Shown here piece after piece: positions 1 through 8,811 of a DNA stretch of 64,000 bases (positions within the stretch are counted from its first letter, which is position 1; each line of letters opens with the position of its first letter). A program made the position numbers and the translations under genes. Location: positions 6,397-70,396 of the forward strand of contig JAYYJN010000079.1 in NCBI GenBank assembly GCA_036146215.1. Reading direction: 5' to 3'. Under the pieces are notes generated by a model. It was not told the DNA's origin. It made no database searches and worked only from the letters and a program-made list of their open reading frames with translations. This DNA is from UBA7805 sp036146215 (GTDB taxonomy: Bacteria > Planctomycetota > Planctomycetia > Pirellulales > UBA7805).

Positions 1-1322
1 GCATGGGTGATTTCACAAGTATGCTCTCGGCGGAAGCTCGGCATACTTCGTGGAAAAATATTAATCGAGTTTACTATCCGCATTCGATTGGTTTTCTCTA
101 TACGGCCATAACGATGTACCTTGGTTTTCCTCACTACGGGGATGAGTACAAGGTTATGGGGCTTGCGCCCTATGGCGAACCAGAATTCATCGATCTATTC
201 CGGAAAATGATCTTCCCGGATAAGGATTCGTTTGCCTTGAATCTTGATTATTTTACGCATCATCGCAAAGGTATCCGCATGCAATGGAATGATGGCGCGC
301 CGCGTGTTGAACCGTTTCATAGCACCTTGCTGGAGCGCACATTAGGACCACCCCGTGATCCGCGAGAGGAGATGACTTCACGGCATGACAACATCGCCAA
401 ATCGCTGCAAGTGGTGACCGAAGAGATCATTCTTCATCTCTTACGATCGCTGCAAAAATCGACAGGCCTCAAAAACGTTTGTCTAACAGGTGGCGTTGCC
501 ATGAACTCTGTTGCCAACGGAAAGGTTACGGCCGAAACCGATTTTGAGAACGTTTATATTCCAGCTGGGGCTGCAGACAACGGAACTTCCTTCGGCGCGG
601 CGTTTTATATCTGGAATCGTGTGCTGAACGGTAAACGGGGTTTTGTGCAAGAGCATGCTTACTGGGGCTGTGAAGCGTCAGATGCTGATGTTGTCGAGGC
701 GGCTGATCGTCTCGGGGTGCCGACAGCGTCCTACTGCGAAGATCAACTTCTTGATATCGTCGTCGATTTGCTGCTCGATGGTAAGGTAGTAGGCTGGTTT
801 CAGGGTCCCATGGAATTCGGCGCAAGGGCCCTGGGAAATCGCAGCTTGTTAGCGGATCCTCGTCGAACCGATATGCGGGACATTATCAATCTGCGAATCA
901 AATTTAGAGAAAAGTTCAGGCCTTTCGCCCCCAGTATTTTAGAAGAGCATGTGGGTACATGGTTTGCCGTCGATGAACCGACGCCTTACATGGAAAAAGT
1001 CTTCCCGGTCCGACCAGAAAAACAAAATCAAATTCCCGCCGTCACGCATGTGGATGGCAGCGGGCGTCTACAAACGGTGTCTCAAAAGACCAATCCGCTC
1101 TATCACGCGTTGATCACGCGATTCTTTTCAAAAACCGGTGTACCTATTTTGCTCAATACGTCGCTGAACGAGAATGAGCCAATCGTAAGAACACCGCTGG
1201 AGGCGATCCGTTGTTTTTTACGCACGGATATGGATGCCATTATCATCGGAAAGCATTTAATCCACCGCCATGCCGAAAATTTTCCAGAAGCATTCCGCCA
1301 ACGTGTGACGGAACAAGTTTGA
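1..1322 (+). CDS. Carbamoyltransferase, NodU/HypF-like family (5' end cut by window)
   Basis: The protein transfers a carbamoyl group from carbamoyl phosphate to a hydroxyl of a small molecule, often a sugar or secondary metabolite. Roughly the last 440 residues are present. The ASKHA-type core shows conserved stretches such as GDEYKVMGLAPYG near the start and CLTGGVAMNSVANGK in the middle. The C-terminal Carbam_trans_C domain carries MEFGARALGNRSLLADPR and FRPFAPSILEEH. Full-length relatives begin with about 150 further residues (the DSAAAL-type N-terminal ATP-binding half), so the gene starts upstream of the window and the ATG at position 3 is internal. The stop TGA is at 1320-1322. The acceptor cannot be inferred because the upstream neighbours are outside the window. 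Confidence 0.9.
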   Translation, partial: MGDFTSMLSAEARHTSWKNINRVYYPHSIGFLYTAITMYLGFPHYGDEYKVMGLAPYGEPEFIDLFRKMIFPDKDSFALNLDYFTHHRKGIRMQWNDGAPRVEPFHSTLLERTLGPPRDPREEMTSRHDNIAKSLQVVTEEIILHLLRSLQKSTGLKNVCLTGGVAMNSVANGKVTAETDFENVYIPAGAADNGTSFGAAFYIWNRVLNGKRGFVQEHAYWGCEASDADVVEAADRLGVPTASYCEDQLLDIVVDLLLDGKVVGWFQGPMEFGARALGNRSLLADPRRTDMRDIINLRIKFREKFRPFAPSILEEHVGTWFAVDEPTPYMEKVFPVRPEKQNQIPAVTHVDGSGRLQTVSQKTNPLYHALITRFFSKTGVPILLNTSLNENEPIVRTPLEAIRCFLRTDMDAIIIGKHLIHRHAENFPEAFRQRVTEQV

Positions 1323-1343
1323 CCGATATATTTGATAAAAAGA

Positions 1344-2957
1344 ATGTACAAGCAGCGAGGTATTCCTTTGGCAAATTTAGAAAAAAAATGTGCTTTCGAC
1401 AGATCGCTGTGCAGGCGGTGGGGTCATTTATTCGTTTTGTGTTTATTGTGGGTTCTTGTGAAAACCGATTTATCGAGTGCCGCAGAGGAAGCCGGTTTTC
1501 AATCAATCTTTGATGGTAAAACCCTCAATGGCTGGTCGGCACCTGACATGCGCTATTGGTCGATACGGGATGGGGCTATCACGGCGGAGTCAAGTGAAGC
1601 TTTACCTTGCAGACGCAATCAGTTTCTCGTGTGGCAACTCGGGTCCTTGGACGACTTCATCCTGCGCTTGAAATTTCGAATTACAGGTCCACCTGCTGCC
1701 AATTCAGGTATCCAATTCCGTTCCCAGATTGCGGAGGATGGACATGCCCTGGGTTATCAAGCCGATATTGATCGTGCCGGTACCTACCTGGGGCTCTTGT
1801 ACGATGAGCATGGTCGAGGCGTGCTGGCCAAAAGAGGCGAAAAAACAGTCATCGGTCCCGAGGGAAATCGTCAGACCACACCGCTTAAGGGGAAGCAGGC
1901 GAAGGTAGACCTTGATGGTTGGAATGACTATGAGATTATGGCCTGCGGTCCTCACATCACGTTGAAAATCAACGGGATCACCTCGGCCGAGGTGATCGAC
2001 GAAGAAAAAACACAGCGTGATCTCTCGGGTAAACTGGCACTTCAGATTCACTCCGGACCCGCGATGACAATTCAGTTTAAGGATATCCGCTTGAAGCGTT
2101 TGCCCCTTTGCGGCGGTCGCAAAAAGGTCGTTTTACTTGCTGGTGCTCCATCGCATGCCAGCGGTGCTCACGAGTTTAACGCCGGGGTGAAACTTCTGGC
2201 AAAGAGATTAGAAGCGATTGATAGCCTTGCGGTTGCAAGTTATCACGACGGTGGCTGGCCGAAAGATCCTACGGCACTGCAAAACGCAGATGGATTGGTT
2301 GTCTATGCAGACGGGTTGGGTGCGCACCCGCTGATGGGACATTTCGAGGAGATTGATCGGAAAACGCGGCAAGGAATGGGACTGATGTGCATGCACTATG
2401 CGGTCCATGTGGAACCGGGTGTGGCGGGTGATTGTTTCAAGAGATGGATCGGCGGATTTTACGAATCTGGTTACTCGACCAATCCTCATTGGATTGCCCG
2501 CATCGAACCGAATGCAGAGCATCCCGTCACGCAGTCTCAGACAACGGCAGATATTAATGATGAGTGGTACTTTTCAATCCGTTTTCCGGAAGATACCGCT
2601 ATCACGCCGCTGTTGCAGGCCGTGCCGGGCAAGCAAGCTCGCTCAAAGAATGGTTATCCACCGGTCCCCTACCCTCACATCCAGGCTGCGGATGGAAAAA
2701 AAGAGACTCTGATGTGGGGTTTAGAGCGACCTGATGGTGGACGCGGCATTGGATTTACGGGAGGTCACTGGCACCGTATCTGGGCACACGATCAGCAGCG
2801 TGATGCAGTTTTAGCCGGCATTGTATGGGTCGCCGGTGGAGACGTTCCAACGCGCGGTATTTGCTCTGCGCCCGTGGGCCAACAAGAGCTTAACGTGCAT
2901 CTCGACCCCAAGCGTCCGCTTCAAGAGATTCAACTGCCGGAAGCTGTCCAGCAATAG
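1344..2957 (+). CDS. Secreted DUF1080 (3-keto-disaccharide hydrolase-like) / ThuA two-domain protein
   Basis: An exported protein of about 537 residues. A basic N-terminus and hydrophobic stretch (HLFVLCLLWVLV) followed by SSAAEEAGF form a signal peptide. The first domain (about residues 50-250) is DUF1080, opening with FQSIFDGKTLNGWSAPD and containing NSGIQFRSQ; this fold is used by 3-keto-disaccharide hydrolases. The second (about 255-525) is ThuA-like, with KKVVLLAGAPSHASGAHEF, a MGLMCMHYAVH segment and FTGGHWHRIWAHD near the end. ThuA proteins are implicated in trehalose and related sugar use. Pairing both domains in one chain is common in planctomycetes and points to oxidised-disaccharide breakdown outside the cytoplasm. 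Start: ATG 1344 is used here; TTG 1368, preceded by GAGG, is an alternative. Confidence 0.85.
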   Translation: MYKQRGIPLANLEKKCAFDRSLCRRWGHLFVLCLLWVLVKTDLSSAAEEAGFQSIFDGKTLNGWSAPDMRYWSIRDGAITAESSEALPCRRNQFLVWQLGSLDDFILRLKFRITGPPAANSGIQFRSQIAEDGHALGYQADIDRAGTYLGLLYDEHGRGVLAKRGEKTVIGPEGNRQTTPLKGKQAKVDLDGWNDYEIMACGPHITLKINGITSAEVIDEEKTQRDLSGKLALQIHSGPAMTIQFKDIRLKRLPLCGGRKKVVLLAGAPSHASGAHEFNAGVKLLAKRLEAIDSLAVASYHDGGWPKDPTALQNADGLVVYADGLGAHPLMGHFEEIDRKTRQGMGLMCMHYAVHVEPGVAGDCFKRWIGGFYESGYSTNPHWIARIEPNAEHPVTQSQTTADINDEWYFSIRFPEDTAITPLLQAVPGKQARSKNGYPPVPYPHIQAADGKKETLMWGLERPDGGRGIGFTGGHWHRIWAHDQQRDAVLAGIVWVAGGDVPTRGICSAPVGQQELNVHLDPKRPLQEIQLPEAVQQ

Positions 2958-2992
2958 CAATCTCATGGATTGCCGTAAAATGAAAGCGTTCG

Positions 2993-3796
2993 ATGCCCTC
3001 CAAACCATTGCTTGAATTTAGAGAGGTGTCTTATGAGGTGTCGGGCTGTAAAATTCTGGATCGTGTAAGCTGGACACTCCGCGGCGATGAACATTGGGCT
3101 CTGCTGGGTCCGAATGGCAGTGGAAAGACAACCCTGCTACGGTTGGCGACAGGCTTCCTCTGGCCGAATGCCGGTGGGAGCATCTGGCGATGTGGTCGAG
3201 CCTGCAGCGATTTGAGAATTTTGCGGCAAAGTATCGGTTGGGTCGCTCAACATCTTACAAAGTTGGTTCCCCCGCATGAGCCGGCAATAGATACGGTACT
3301 CAGCGGACGTTTTGCCCAGTGGGGACTTCGCCCCGCAACTCGCTCTCGACTCACTGCAGAAGATCGAGAACGAGCTGCCGCGCAAATTGAAAAATTGGGA
3401 ATGACACCGTTTCGAAATCGCCACTTTGGTCATCTTTCGCAAGGGGAACAACAACGGATTTTGATTGCGAGGGCCCGCATGGCCGATCCCCTGCTGATTC
3501 TGCTCGATGAGCCATGCGCCGGACTGGATCCTGGAGCACGTGAACGACTACTGGAAGACTTACATGTCTGGATGACCGATTCACAATCTCCCCGTGTTAT
3601 ATTTGTCACCCACCATGTGGAAGAAATTCTTCCACCGATGGAGCACACCTTGGTTCTGAATCAAGGGAAGATTGCATGCAGTGGCCTGACCAAGAAAATG
3701 GTAAACACCAAATTGCTCTCCGAGGTATTCCAAACCACTCCCTGCCGAATCGAGGTGGAGGGCGGACGCTATTGGCCCATCTGGAGCGATCAATAA
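2993..3796 (+). CDS. ABC transporter ATP-binding protein (ModF/iron-type)
   Basis: A 267-residue soluble ABC ATPase. Walker A is GPNGSGKTT near residue 40, the signature is LSQGEQQR, Walker B is LLILLDEP, and the switch histidine is in VTHHVEE. The family resembles the stand-alone ATPases annotated ModF-like or iron ABC ATPases, whose members end in a short C-terminal tail as here. No permease or binding protein is adjacent, so the partner and substrate are unknown. It lies 35 bases after the DUF1080-ThuA gene on the same strand and converges on a sulfatase. The start ATG at 2993 is followed immediately by the conserved LLEFREVSYEV strand. Confidence 0.88.
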   Translation: MPSKPLLEFREVSYEVSGCKILDRVSWTLRGDEHWALLGPNGSGKTTLLRLATGFLWPNAGGSIWRCGRACSDLRILRQSIGWVAQHLTKLVPPHEPAIDTVLSGRFAQWGLRPATRSRLTAEDRERAAAQIEKLGMTPFRNRHFGHLSQGEQQRILIARARMADPLLILLDEPCAGLDPGARERLLEDLHVWMTDSQSPRVIFVTHHVEEILPPMEHTLVLNQGKIACSGLTKKMVNTKLLSEVFQTTPCRIEVEGGRYWPIWSDQ

Positions 3797-3812
3797 TGAT
3801 CGGTATCACGCT

Positions 3813-5315
3813 TCATCGCGGCCGCGATGGCGAGAGACTGTCTGGCGGTCGTTGAAGATCGACAGCGGGTCTCTGATTCGTATTTAGATCGGCTTGATGT
3901 TTTTCAAATGCCGTTTGTAATCGTTTGACCACATCGGGATATTGTTCCGCAAGATTGGTTGTTTCTCCAATGTCGGCAACCGTGTCGTACAGTTGGACTG
4001 GATGTTTCGACAACAGCTTTACTTTTCGTGGTCGATCCTCATGCCGTGTTCCTTCTTGCCATGGATAGTATTTCCACTTTCCACTACGTACGGTACCCGG
4101 TCCATGCAGCAGACAATATGTGTCATGTGGACTTTTAGCGCCATGCTTACCCTCCATTAGTGGCCAGATGTTGTGTCCATCAATTGGTTGGCTTGGTAGT
4201 TTTGCTCCCGCAAGAAAGGCAAGTGTCGGCAGAATATCAACGCTCGCTGCCACCTCGCGGCAAATACTTCCCGCAGGAATTTTTCCCTTCCATTGCATAA
4301 CGGTCGGTTCACGAATACCACCGTCATACACGCTTCCTTTTCGGGATCGCAGCGGCAGCGAAGAACCGACTGCAGCTCCATTGTCGCTGGTGAAAATAAT
4401 CAATGTTTTTGCATCCAAACCAGCATGGTGAACGGCTTGGGTGATCTGACCCACTGACCAGTCAACTTCCTCGATCGCATCCCAGATGAGCCGATCAGTG
4501 CGTCCTGCAAATTCTTTCGAAACAGCTAAGGGTAGATGCACCATGGTATGCGGCAAATAAAGAAAAAAGGGGCCCCCTTTTGCTGCATCAATAAAACGCA
4601 CGGCCTCTTCGGTATACCGCTTCGTGAGTGTTGCCTGATTTGCCGGATATTCAATGATTTCTTCATCACGCATTAACGGGACCCAATTCATGTGTTTTTG
4701 TCCTTTTTTCAACTGCTCTCGAGTGACCCCTTCTCGGAGAACAATCTCCTTGGACAGTTTGTTCGCAGGGTCAATCCACATGTCATTGCTATATGGAATG
4801 CCGTAATACGAATCGAATCCTTGCATCGTGGGTAAGCAGGGCGGTAAATGCCCAAGATGCCATTTTCCGATGCAAGTCGTGCGATAGCCGATTGCTCGTA
4901 GCATTTCTGCAATCGTCACTTCATCCGGATGAAGTCCCTGTGTACTGTGCGGAAACAGCACCGCATCCATATTGAGTCTTTGGTAGTGTGTGCCGGTCAT
5001 CAGCGCGGTGCGCGATCCCGAACAAACCGGACATCCCACGTAAAAATCGGTAAAACGCATGCCGTTGCGGGCCATTTCATCAAGATGCGGTGTGCGCGGA
5101 CCACTCGCACCGTTGAAGCCTACATCGCCATAGCCCAGATCATCGATGAAAATTAAAATGACATTAGGCGTTTCATGCGACGATGTTGGGATGTCGCTGG
5201 TGTCCGCGGCAATAACAAGACTGCCCCATCCAATATTCGATGATAGTACTGCTGTCAGTAGTAGAGCTCTGAACTGCATGGATGGCCGAGGCGATGATAA
5301 AAGCGGGTCGGTCAT
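3813..5315 (-). CDS. Secreted sulfatase, arylsulfatase family, with atypical CSGSR active-site motif
   Basis: A 500-residue alkaline-phosphatase-superfamily sulfatase that would hydrolyse sulfate esters of polysaccharides or aromatics. An N-terminal hydrophobic stretch (FRALLLTAVLSS) ending in VIAA is a signal peptide. The metal-binding opening is VILIFIDDLGYGDVG (Asp58, Asp59). The formylglycine site normally reads C-x-P/A-x-R followed by xxLxTG. Here it reads CSGSRTALMTG, with Cys98 and Arg102 present but Gly in place of Pro/Ala. IGKWHLGH and FTSDNG are the other conserved sulfatase motifs. If Met13 (MQFRALLL) is the start, the gene begins at 5279. No polysaccharide-specific neighbour is present, so the substrate is unknown. 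Confidence 0.92.
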   Translation of the reverse strand: MTDPLLSSPRPSMQFRALLLTAVLSSNIGWGSLVIAADTSDIPTSSHETPNVILIFIDDLGYGDVGFNGASGPRTPHLDEMARNGMRFTDFYVGCPVCSGSRTALMTGTHYQRLNMDAVLFPHSTQGLHPDEVTIAEMLRAIGYRTTCIGKWHLGHLPPCLPTMQGFDSYYGIPYSNDMWIDPANKLSKEIVLREGVTREQLKKGQKHMNWVPLMRDEEIIEYPANQATLTKRYTEEAVRFIDAAKGGPFFLYLPHTMVHLPLAVSKEFAGRTDRLIWDAIEEVDWSVGQITQAVHHAGLDAKTLIIFTSDNGAAVGSSLPLRSRKGSVYDGGIREPTVMQWKGKIPAGSICREVAASVDILPTLAFLAGAKLPSQPIDGHNIWPLMEGKHGAKSPHDTYCLLHGPGTVRSGKWKYYPWQEGTRHEDRPRKVKLLSKHPVQLYDTVADIGETTNLAEQYPDVVKRLQTAFEKHQADLNTNQRPAVDLQRPPDSLSPSRPR

Positions 5316-5523
5316 GAAAGTATTCCGTGGTCTAACAAGGAGCGTAAGGAGCTGATATAGCGTTTACATAAGTCGTTCTCTGTTCCCCGATCGCTCTGTA
5401 TCTTAACCGCAAGCAAAGGTCATGAAAGGTGTTGGATGTGGGCCCCTCATCGAACTGCCCTTGTTGAAAGAATAGTCATTTTCTACAAGCCAAGCCGGGA
5501 AAGATCCGTGTAGGGGACCATTC

Positions 5524-5925
5524 ATGTCACGGCATAAACCGTCACCGATTTTACAGAAACCATTGATCCACCGCCTGTTTGCTAGATCATTTCGTGCACT
5601 GCTTGTTTGGTGCCCTCTATTGATCGCACTCGGGTTTATGGTCGATCAATCCCAACTCCAGCAGGTCGCGGGCGATCCGCAGCAATCCCGATCAGTCCGC
5701 AAGCTTGCGGAACTTCGCGCCCAATTGACGGTGGGTCTTTTGCCGGCCTCTCCAGTACAGGAAGCCTTTCTAGACAAGGTGGTCGCTCATGTAGCCCGCG
5801 GGACCCTTTCGCTAGAAATGGTACAAGGGACCTTTGTCTGGGCATGCGACCAGGCGGATTGGGCCTACCCTTATTTCGAACAGGCGCTCCGGAAGCGGGC
5901 ACGCCGCGTTGGAGTGCAGCTCTGA
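5524..5925 (+). CDS. Hypothetical small exported or membrane-anchored protein
   Basis: I do not recognise this 133-residue protein. It has a basic N-terminus, one hydrophobic helix at about residues 25-40 (ALLVWCPLLIALGFMV) and then an Ala/Leu/Gln-rich helical region with no cysteine pairs or catalytic motif, ending in a very basic KRARRVGVQL. A strong ribosome-binding site (AGGGGA about 6 bases before ATG 5524) supports it as a real gene. It stands alone between a sulfatase on the opposite strand and rpsD, with which it converges. A single-pass protein with an extracytoplasmic helical domain is the most that can be said. Confidence 0.6.
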   Translation: MSRHKPSPILQKPLIHRLFARSFRALLVWCPLLIALGFMVDQSQLQQVAGDPQQSRSVRKLAELRAQLTVGLLPASPVQEAFLDKVVAHVARGTLSLEMVQGTFVWACDQADWAYPYFEQALRKRARRVGVQL

Positions 5926-5960
5926 TCGGGTATTCAGTCGCCTCGCCCCAAACGGGTCGC

Positions 5961-6569
5961 TTAGCGGGACATGAATTCGACCACGAGGTTTTCATCTACC
6001 GGTAGACTAATGTCCGCGCGGCCAGGTTGTTGCTGGACTGTAATCCGCAAAGTTTCTGTATCGACGGTCAACCAATCACATGGTTCGCCTTCAGACTCTT
6101 TTTCCATGTGGTGATATAACTGCAATATATTTTTACGGTTTCGTACTTGGATCACATCACCGGGGCGGACGTGATAAGAGGGTTTATTCGTTCGCCTTCC
6201 ATTGACGAGAAAATGTCCGTGTACGATTCCCTGTCGAGCTTGCGGTCGCGTGCGGGTTAAACATGCTTTGCGGACCACATTGTCGAGACGGCACTCGAGA
6301 AATGATAACAACAGTTCCCCGGTTCGCCCCGGTTTCCGTGAGAGGCTAGCGAAGTAACGTCGCAACTGTCGCTCGCCGATGCCGTAGAAGTGCTTGATCT
6401 TCTGCTTTTCAACCAGACCTTGACCATAGGTCGACAGCTTGCGGGGTCGAGTGTGCATCCCCGGTGGCTCGGGGCGTCGATCAAAGGCACGAACTGCGCC
6501 TCCGCTTTCGTAGATCTGCGCACCCAAGCGGCGATTAATTTTCCCTTTTGCGTCTCGATAACGCGCCAT
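5961..6569 (-). CDS. rpsD: 30S ribosomal protein S4
   Basis: The 202-residue primary 16S rRNA-binding protein of the small subunit, an early assembly factor and, in many bacteria, a translational repressor. It begins MARYRDAKGKINRR, has the KLSTYGQGLVEKQKIKHFYG and LECRLDNVV segments, and ends with the S4-type RNA-binding motif and LVVEFMSR. The N-terminal CxxC zinc motif found in some S4 proteins is absent. It lies outside any ribosomal-protein operon, flanked by a hypothetical gene and mutY. The start is well supported: AAAGGAG lies about 7 bases before the ATG on the minus strand. Confidence 0.97.
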   Translation of the reverse strand: MARYRDAKGKINRRLGAQIYESGGAVRAFDRRPEPPGMHTRPRKLSTYGQGLVEKQKIKHFYGIGERQLRRYFASLSRKPGRTGELLLSFLECRLDNVVRKACLTRTRPQARQGIVHGHFLVNGRRTNKPSYHVRPGDVIQVRNRKNILQLYHHMEKESEGEPCDWLTVDTETLRITVQQQPGRADISLPVDENLVVEFMSR

Positions 6570-6622
6570 AACGATGTCTCCTTTGTTTGAAAAAAATCAC
6601 AATCCGGGAATACCGAATTGCT

Positions 6623-6660
6623 GGGTGATCACCGCATCGCTTGCCGGAAATCAATCACCC
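6623..6660 (-). promoter_or_regulatory. Possible rpsD leader hairpin
   Basis: An inverted repeat GGGTGAT / ATCACCC lies about 55-90 bases upstream of the rpsD start. A second weaker pairing, GGAGG with CCTCC, lies just 5' of it (about 6662-6685). S4 controls its own synthesis through leader RNA structures in several bacteria, so these could be regulatory. The hairpin is only seven base pairs with a long loop, and I cannot test conservation. Confidence 0.25.
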
Positions 6661-6855
6661 GTGGAGGTTTTCTGTAACCCTCCATGATGAGCGAATTGAG
6701 AATCTTTTCAAGTGGGATAGGCCGGGGAATGTGTGAAGGCGTCGCCAACGTAAAAATGCGACCGGTCCGGGTTGTCGGCTTGAAAAATGTGTAAAATGCC
6801 CACTTTGATCGGGGAATCCGTGGGAGAGGTTCTCCCGGGTATGACGGTCTTCTGA

Positions 6856-7977
6856 GTGAGACATGCACCGATGCAATCTTTTATGACCGCCTCGTGGCGG
6901 CAAACATTCAGACGTCGGCTAAAAGCATGGTATACCCGCCAGGCTCGAGACTTACCTTGGCGACGGACACAAGATCCGTATCGAATCTGGGTCAGCGAAA
7001 TCATGCTTCAGCAAACCCAGGTTAAAACGGTGATTCCCTACTACGAGCGATTTTGCGACCGATTTCCACAACTCAGCGATTTGGCAGAAGCAGAGGAAGC
7101 GGAGGTTTTGCAACTTTGGGAAGGGCTGGGCTACTATCGACGTGGAAGACAACTCCATGCTGCGGCCAAAAAAGTCGAGACAGAACTTGGAGGAGTTTTG
7201 CCGACTTCCCGGAAAGAACTGCAGCGACTTCCGGGCATCGGGCGATATACAGCAGCCGCTATTTTATCTTTCGCATTCGATCAAACGGAGCCTATTTTAG
7301 AGGCCAATACGATCCGCTTGCTGGCGCGATTGGCGGCGCTTCGATCTGAGGTTTCATCGTCAAAATCTCAGGAAACACTCTGGTCTCTCTCAGAGAACCT
7401 AATACCTAGAAAACACGTCGGACAATTCAATCAAGCTTTGATGGAATTAGGAAGCCTCATTTGCATCCCGAAATCCCCTCGATGTGAGGAATGCCCTGTG
7501 GCCGATCTTTGTCTGGCTCGTCAGAAAAAACTCACCGCAGATATTCCGGTGATGCGGCCTCGGGAAACGATCGAAAAAATTCGTGAGGCGTTAGTGTTGA
7601 TTTGTCGCAAGCAACGATTTTTGATTCGCCAGTGCGGGCCGGACGAACGGTGGTCAGGCCTCTGGGATTTTCCCAGGATGCGGTTGGATCAAAAGAATCC
7701 ATCGGCTGTCGCCTCACAGATTATCGACGGAGTCCGCGACTTGACTGGCTACACAGTGTCGCCTGGAAATCGCATAAAAACACTCAAGCATTCGGTGACT
7801 CGATATCAGATTACGCTGGATTGCTATGCGGCGACGATCGCGTCGTCACGACGCAAACAGGGGAACCTCACCCCGCATCGCTGGGTCCGTGCGGCTGAAT
7901 TGAGCGATGTGCCCCTGAGCGTGACAGGACGTAAAATCGCTCGCTATCTGTCAGCGCATCCCACCTTGGAGTTGTAG
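6856..7977 (+). CDS. mutY: A/G-specific adenine DNA glycosylase MutY
   Basis: Removes adenine mispaired with 8-oxoguanine. Residue numbers count from GTG 6856. The HhH-GPD core shows SEIMLQQTQ (catalytic Glu48), the hairpin LPGIGRYTAAAI (about 125-136) and the iron-sulfur ligands C-x6-C-x2-C-x5-C in CIPKSPRCEECPVADLC. A C-terminal NUDIX-like domain that checks the 8-oxoG strand follows (from about 235). An oddity is that the catalytic Asp usually found in PILDGNV is Glu149 here (PILEANTIRLLARL). The start is uncertain: GTG 6856, ATG 6871 and ATG 6883 are all in frame and none has a clear ribosome-binding site. The gene stands alone. Confidence 0.93.
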   Translation: MRHAPMQSFMTASWRQTFRRRLKAWYTRQARDLPWRRTQDPYRIWVSEIMLQQTQVKTVIPYYERFCDRFPQLSDLAEAEEAEVLQLWEGLGYYRRGRQLHAAAKKVETELGGVLPTSRKELQRLPGIGRYTAAAILSFAFDQTEPILEANTIRLLARLAALRSEVSSSKSQETLWSLSENLIPRKHVGQFNQALMELGSLICIPKSPRCEECPVADLCLARQKKLTADIPVMRPRETIEKIREALVLICRKQRFLIRQCGPDERWSGLWDFPRMRLDQKNPSAVASQIIDGVRDLTGYTVSPGNRIKTLKHSVTRYQITLDCYAATIASSRRKQGNLTPHRWVRAAELSDVPLSVTGRKIARYLSAHPTLEL

Positions 7978-8090
7978 TGAGTTGTAGGGAGGTGTTGAGA
8001 TGAACGTTTTGGACTTGTCGCCTCGCGGCAGCGCGTTATCATCGATTCGCAGGGGTACTTCCGTGAACAAGCGTATTGCAGGTGATTGGC

Positions 8091-8765
8091 ATGCTTTTGC
8101 TTCAAGATGTCCGGAAAGCTTACTTAGAGCCGGATGGGACCCGGTTGCCGATACTCCACATTCGGCAATTTCAGGTCGACCGGGGGGAGCAGATGCTGCT
8201 GGTCGGCCGGAGTGGCAGTGGTAAAACCACCCTGCTGCATGTGATTGCGGGGATCACCAAGCCGGATTCAGGAATCGTCGAGATTGATGGAAGAGATATT
8301 ACCCAACTGTCTGAAGCGGTGCGTGACCGATTCCGTGCCGACAAAATGGGCTACGTGTTTCAAACATTTAATCTCCTACCTGGTTTCAGTGCGCTGGAAA
8401 ATGTCTGCTTAGGAATGGCTTTCACGCGCAACGCTGCCGATGCCGACCGCGCGCGCGAGTTGCTCAAGCGTGTTGGACTTGAGCATCGACTGTCGCACCG
8501 CCCTGCGGCACTTTCGGTGGGTGAACAGCAACGGGTGGCAGTTGCTCGAGCATTGGCAAACAAACCTCAGTTACTTTTGGCAGATGAACCCACTGCAAAT
8601 GTGGATGCCGGACATCAACAACAGATTGTCGATTTGATTCGCGAGACATGTCGCGAAGAGAATGTGGCTCTGGTGATGGTGACTCACACTGCGGAGATTC
8701 GTGCACAATTTGATCGAGTCGATGAATTATCGGACATCAATCAAGTCGAGCATAGTGTTGTATAG
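8091..8765 (+). CDS. ABC transporter ATP-binding protein, LolD/MacB type
   Basis: A 224-residue ATPase of the LolD/MacB/FtsE class, whose partners are FtsX-like permeases. Walker A is GRSGSGKTT, the signature is LSVGEQQR, Walker B is LLLADEP and the switch region is VMVTHTAE. It sits 46 bases upstream of such a permease on the same strand, so the two should form one complex. The start ATG 8091 is preceded by AGGTG at a suitable distance; an in-frame TTG lies at 8076. This is the first gene of a six-gene co-directional locus running to 14459 that ends in two DUF3299-type proteins, which suggests a metal- or envelope-related transporter. Confidence 0.93.
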   Translation: MLLLQDVRKAYLEPDGTRLPILHIRQFQVDRGEQMLLVGRSGSGKTTLLHVIAGITKPDSGIVEIDGRDITQLSEAVRDRFRADKMGYVFQTFNLLPGFSALENVCLGMAFTRNAADADRARELLKRVGLEHRLSHRPAALSVGEQQRVAVARALANKPQLLLADEPTANVDAGHQQQIVDLIRETCREENVALVMVTHTAEIRAQFDRVDELSDINQVEHSVV

Positions 8766-8811
8766 ACCATTTCTTCACACCCTTAGGCGGGCAAAGATTG
8801 CGAGTTGAACG

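Noticed and set aside
3830..3850. GC palindrome near the sulfatase stop as a bidirectional terminator
   Set aside because: It lies inside the sulfatase coding region and has no T-run on either side.
8000..8224. Short plus-strand gene upstream of the ABC ATPase
   Set aside because: It runs into the Walker A region of the ATPase in another frame and has a composition typical of an out-of-frame reading.
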